Part shown: positions 6,623-8,213 of the stretch, piece by piece
How the letters are laid out: each line of letters starts with the position of its first letter
Position numbering within the stretch: the stretch's first letter is position 1
The notes under the pieces: generated by a model
What the model saw: the letters and a program-made list of their open reading frames with translations, nothing else
What the model was told of the DNA's origin: nothing
Databases searched by the model: none
Made by a program: the position numbers and the translations under genes
NCBI GenBank assembly: GCA_037419475.1
Contig: JAXYYF010000157.1
Span: forward strand, 1 to 8,213
Direction: 5' to 3'
Length of the DNA stretch: 8,213 bases
Origin: Hominicoprocola sp037419475
GTDB taxonomy: Bacteria; Bacillota; Clostridia; Oscillospirales; Oscillospiraceae

Positions 6623-7093
6623 ATGGAGCTGACGCACTTTAATGAACAGGGGCGCGCCCGCATGGTGGACGTGAGCGAAAAGCCGCAGACCTATCGCGTG
6701 GCTCGCGCGGCGGCGGCGGTTCATATGGCGAAGACCACGATGGATAAGGTTCGGGAGGGCTCCATCGGTAAAGGCGATGTACTTGCTGTAGCTCAGGTTG
6801 CAGGCGTTATGGCTGCGAAGAAGAACAGCGAACTGATCCCAATGTGCCATCCGCTGCTGCTCACAAAGGTGGATATCTCTTTTGAATTGGAGGAAACGAC
6901 GCTGCGTATTTTCAGCGAGGTTCGCTGCTGCGGCGAGACCGGCGTGGAGATGGAGGCGCTGACGGCGGCGAGCGTCGCGGCGCTGACGGTGTACGACATG
7001 TGCAAGGCCGTGCAGCGGGACATGGTCATCACCGATGTGCGCCTTCTTTATAAGGAGGGCGGCAAGAGCGGTGTTTATGAAGCGGGGAAGTGA
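6623..7093 (+). CDS. moaC: Cyclic pyranopterin monophosphate synthase MoaC
   Basis: MoaC rearranges 3',8-cyclo-GTP, the MoaA product, to cyclic pyranopterin monophosphate. The 156-residue protein is of standard length and complete. Visible family motifs are LIPMCHPL (71-78), GVEMEALTAASVAALTVYDMCK (start 107, end 128) and the C-terminal LLYKEGGKSG (141-150). K50, H76, D125 and K128 align by motif with the active-site residues known from the E. coli enzyme (K51, H77, D128, K131). Its GGAGG ribosome binding site (6611-6615) lies inside the end of moaA, so the two are probably translationally coupled. MoaE and MoaD, which would use the product, are not in the window. Confidence 0.97.
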   Translation: MELTHFNEQGRARMVDVSEKPQTYRVARAAAAVHMAKTTMDKVREGSIGKGDVLAVAQVAGVMAAKKNSELIPMCHPLLLTKVDISFELEETTLRIFSEVRCCGETGVEMEALTAASVAALTVYDMCKAVQRDMVITDVRLLYKEGGKSGVYEAGK

Positions 7094-7097
7094 AGAA

Positions 7098-7532
7098 ATG
7101 GCAGTCGTTACGGCAGTCAACATCAGTGAAAAAAAGGGCATGCGCAAGCATACTGTACCCTATATCGACCTCAAATGCCATCATGGCATTGTGGGTGACG
7201 CCCATGCAGGTGACTGGCACCGGCAGGTGAGTCTGCTGGCCGAGGAGAGTGTGGACACTATGCGCGCGGCGTGCCCCATCGAGCTGGACACAGGTATTTT
7301 TGCGGAAAATATCAACACGCGCGGCATTGACCTCAAGCATCTGCCGGTCGGCACGTGCCTGCGTGTCGGCGAGACAGAACTGGAGGTCACGCAGATCGGC
7401 AAGGAGTGCCACAATGACTGTGCGATCAAAAAAGCAACAGGAAAATGCGTCATGCCGACAGAGGGCATCTTCGCCATTGTGGTGAAGGAAGGCCGCGTGC
7501 AGGCCGGAGACGAGATCGAGGTGCTGAAATGA
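7098..7532 (+). CDS. Small MOSC-domain protein
   Basis: MOSC domains (named for the C-terminal domain of molybdenum cofactor sulfurase) are thought to bind the cofactor or carry sulfur for it. This is a single-domain form of 144 residues with no cysteine desulfurase part. Visible features are HHGIVGDAHAG (28-38), a GIFAENINTRGI segment (66-77), LPVGTCLRVG (82-91) and a cysteine-bearing stretch with C104, C108 and C117 before MPTEGIFAIV (119-128). The C104 region corresponds to where MOSC proteins carry their conserved cysteine. I chose the ATG at 7098, 4 bases after moaC stops, with GGGGAA (7084-7089) 8 bases upstream. An earlier ATG at 7077 has a site 19 bases away. Position between moaC and a MoeA-like gene supports a cofactor role; the exact reaction is unknown. 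Confidence 0.9.
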   Translation: MAVVTAVNISEKKGMRKHTVPYIDLKCHHGIVGDAHAGDWHRQVSLLAEESVDTMRAACPIELDTGIFAENINTRGIDLKHLPVGTCLRVGETELEVTQIGKECHNDCAIKKATGKCVMPTEGIFAIVVKEGRVQAGDEIEVLK

Positions 7533-8213
7533 AGCTCATCAAAACACAGGACGCGGTGGGGCATGTGCTCTGCCACGATCTGACGCAGATCATCAAGGAC
7601 GAATACAAGGACGCACGCTTCCGCAAGGGGCATATTGTGACGGAGGAGGATATCCCGGTGCTGTTGAGCATGGGGAAGGAGAACCTCTACATCTATGAAA
7701 TGACGCCCGGCATGGTGCATGAAAACGACGCGGCGGAGCGCCTGCTCGCGCTGTGCGCGAACGAACACATGGCGCGCAGCGAGGTCAAGGAGGGCAAAAT
7801 CGAGCTCAAGGCGGCGTGCGACGGACTATTCCGCGTGAAGAGCGAGCGGCTGCTCGCCGTCAACGCGCAGGAGGATGTGATGATCGCCACGCGCAAGGGG
7901 AATACGCCTGTACGTAAAGGCGATAAGCTTGCGGGAATGCGCGTTATCCCACTCGTCATCGAAGAGGAAAAGCTCCGCGCGGCGGAGGAGGCCGCGGGCG
8001 GCGAGCCGCTGCTCGAGCTGCTGCCCTATGTCAAAAAGACCGCCTGTATCGTCACCACCGGCAATGAGGTGAAAAAGGGCATCATTCAAGATACGTTCAC
8101 ACCGGTTGTTATTGATAAGCTCAAAGCTTACGGCATCGAGACGATTGCCACTGTCCAGTCCGGCGACGGTGTGGAGAATGTGCGCGACGCGGTGCTTGCC
8201 ATGCGGGAGCGAA
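7529..8213 (+). CDS. MoeA-like molybdopterin-binding protein (3' end outside the window)
   Basis: The reading frame is open to the right edge, giving 228 residues and no stop. The ATG overlaps the MOSC gene stop (ATGA), with GAGGTG (7518-7523) 5 bases upstream, so translation is probably coupled. From about residue 171 the protein resembles the molybdopterin-binding domain shared by MoeA and MogA: ACIVTTGNEV (172-181), then TPVVIDKLKAYGIET (191-205) and SGDGVENVRDAV (211-222). The first 170 residues do not show the N-terminal DGYA-type motif of standard MoeA, so this is a divergent type. It resembles 'molybdopterin-binding protein' entries seen in clostridia, as I recall them. Roles in molybdate insertion or cofactor maturation for xanthine-dehydrogenase-like enzymes are possible but unproven. 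Confidence 0.85.
   Translation, partial: MKLIKTQDAVGHVLCHDLTQIIKDEYKDARFRKGHIVTEEDIPVLLSMGKENLYIYEMTPGMVHENDAAERLLALCANEHMARSEVKEGKIELKAACDGLFRVKSERLLAVNAQEDVMIATRKGNTPVRKGDKLAGMRVIPLVIEEEKLRAAEEAAGGEPLLELLPYVKKTACIVTTGNEVKKGIIQDTFTPVVIDKLKAYGIETIATVQSGDGVENVRDAVLAMRER

Noticed and set aside
6347..7147. Minus-strand open frame of 266 codons across moaA and moaC
   Set aside because: It spans two well-supported genes and their junction, lacks a ribosome binding site, and its translation has no family features.
1..8213. Defence system, prophage or mobile element
   Set aside because: Every well-supported gene belongs to cofactor or lipid metabolism or is a common regulator. No transposase, integrase, terminal repeats or composition break was seen.

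Overview
The window looks like a chromosomal stretch from a GC-rich member of the Clostridia (Bacillota), most likely an anaerobe of the Oscillospiraceae/Ruminococcaceae type. This is inferred from the protein families (a type II pantothenate kinase, a clostridial-style cardiolipin synthase, a small MOSC protein beside moaC and a divergent MoeA-like protein), from strong GGAGG-type ribosome binding sites, and from sigma-A-like promoters in short AT-rich gaps between GC-rich genes. I see no insertion sequence, phage gene, CRISPR array, tRNA or rRNA.

Layout. Bases 1-130 hold no gene. They carry a consensus-like promoter firing leftward out of the window, flanked by two inverted repeats. Next, on the minus strand, comes a type II pantothenate kinase (CoA synthesis, 131-964). 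A compact divergent promoter region (about 965-1124) separates it from a plus-strand unit: nicotinate phosphoribosyltransferase pncB (NAD salvage), cardiolipin synthase cls, and a MogA/MoaB-family molybdopterin adenylyltransferase. A hairpin terminator at 4673-4705 ends that unit and abuts the end of a convergent IclR-family regulator gene (4707-5492, minus).

A second divergent promoter region (5493-5677) separates the regulator from a tightly packed plus-strand molybdenum cofactor operon: moaA, moaC, a small MOSC-domain protein, and a MoeA-like molybdopterin-binding protein that runs off the right edge. Gaps are 3 and 4 bases, then a 4-base ATGA overlap.

How the genes work together. MoaA and MoaC make cyclic pyranopterin monophosphate from GTP. 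The MogA-like protein adenylylates molybdopterin, and MoeA-type proteins act at metal insertion. MOSC proteins are linked to sulfur handling for molybdenum enzymes. MoaD and MoaE, needed to make molybdopterin itself, are not in the window. The left half is cofactor and lipid housekeeping (CoA, NAD, cardiolipin). I found no convincing wholly new system. The best leads are regulatory: an IclR regulator sitting in a molybdenum cofactor locus with repeats between the divergent promoters, and operator-like dyads at the left edge and between the coaW and pncB promoters.
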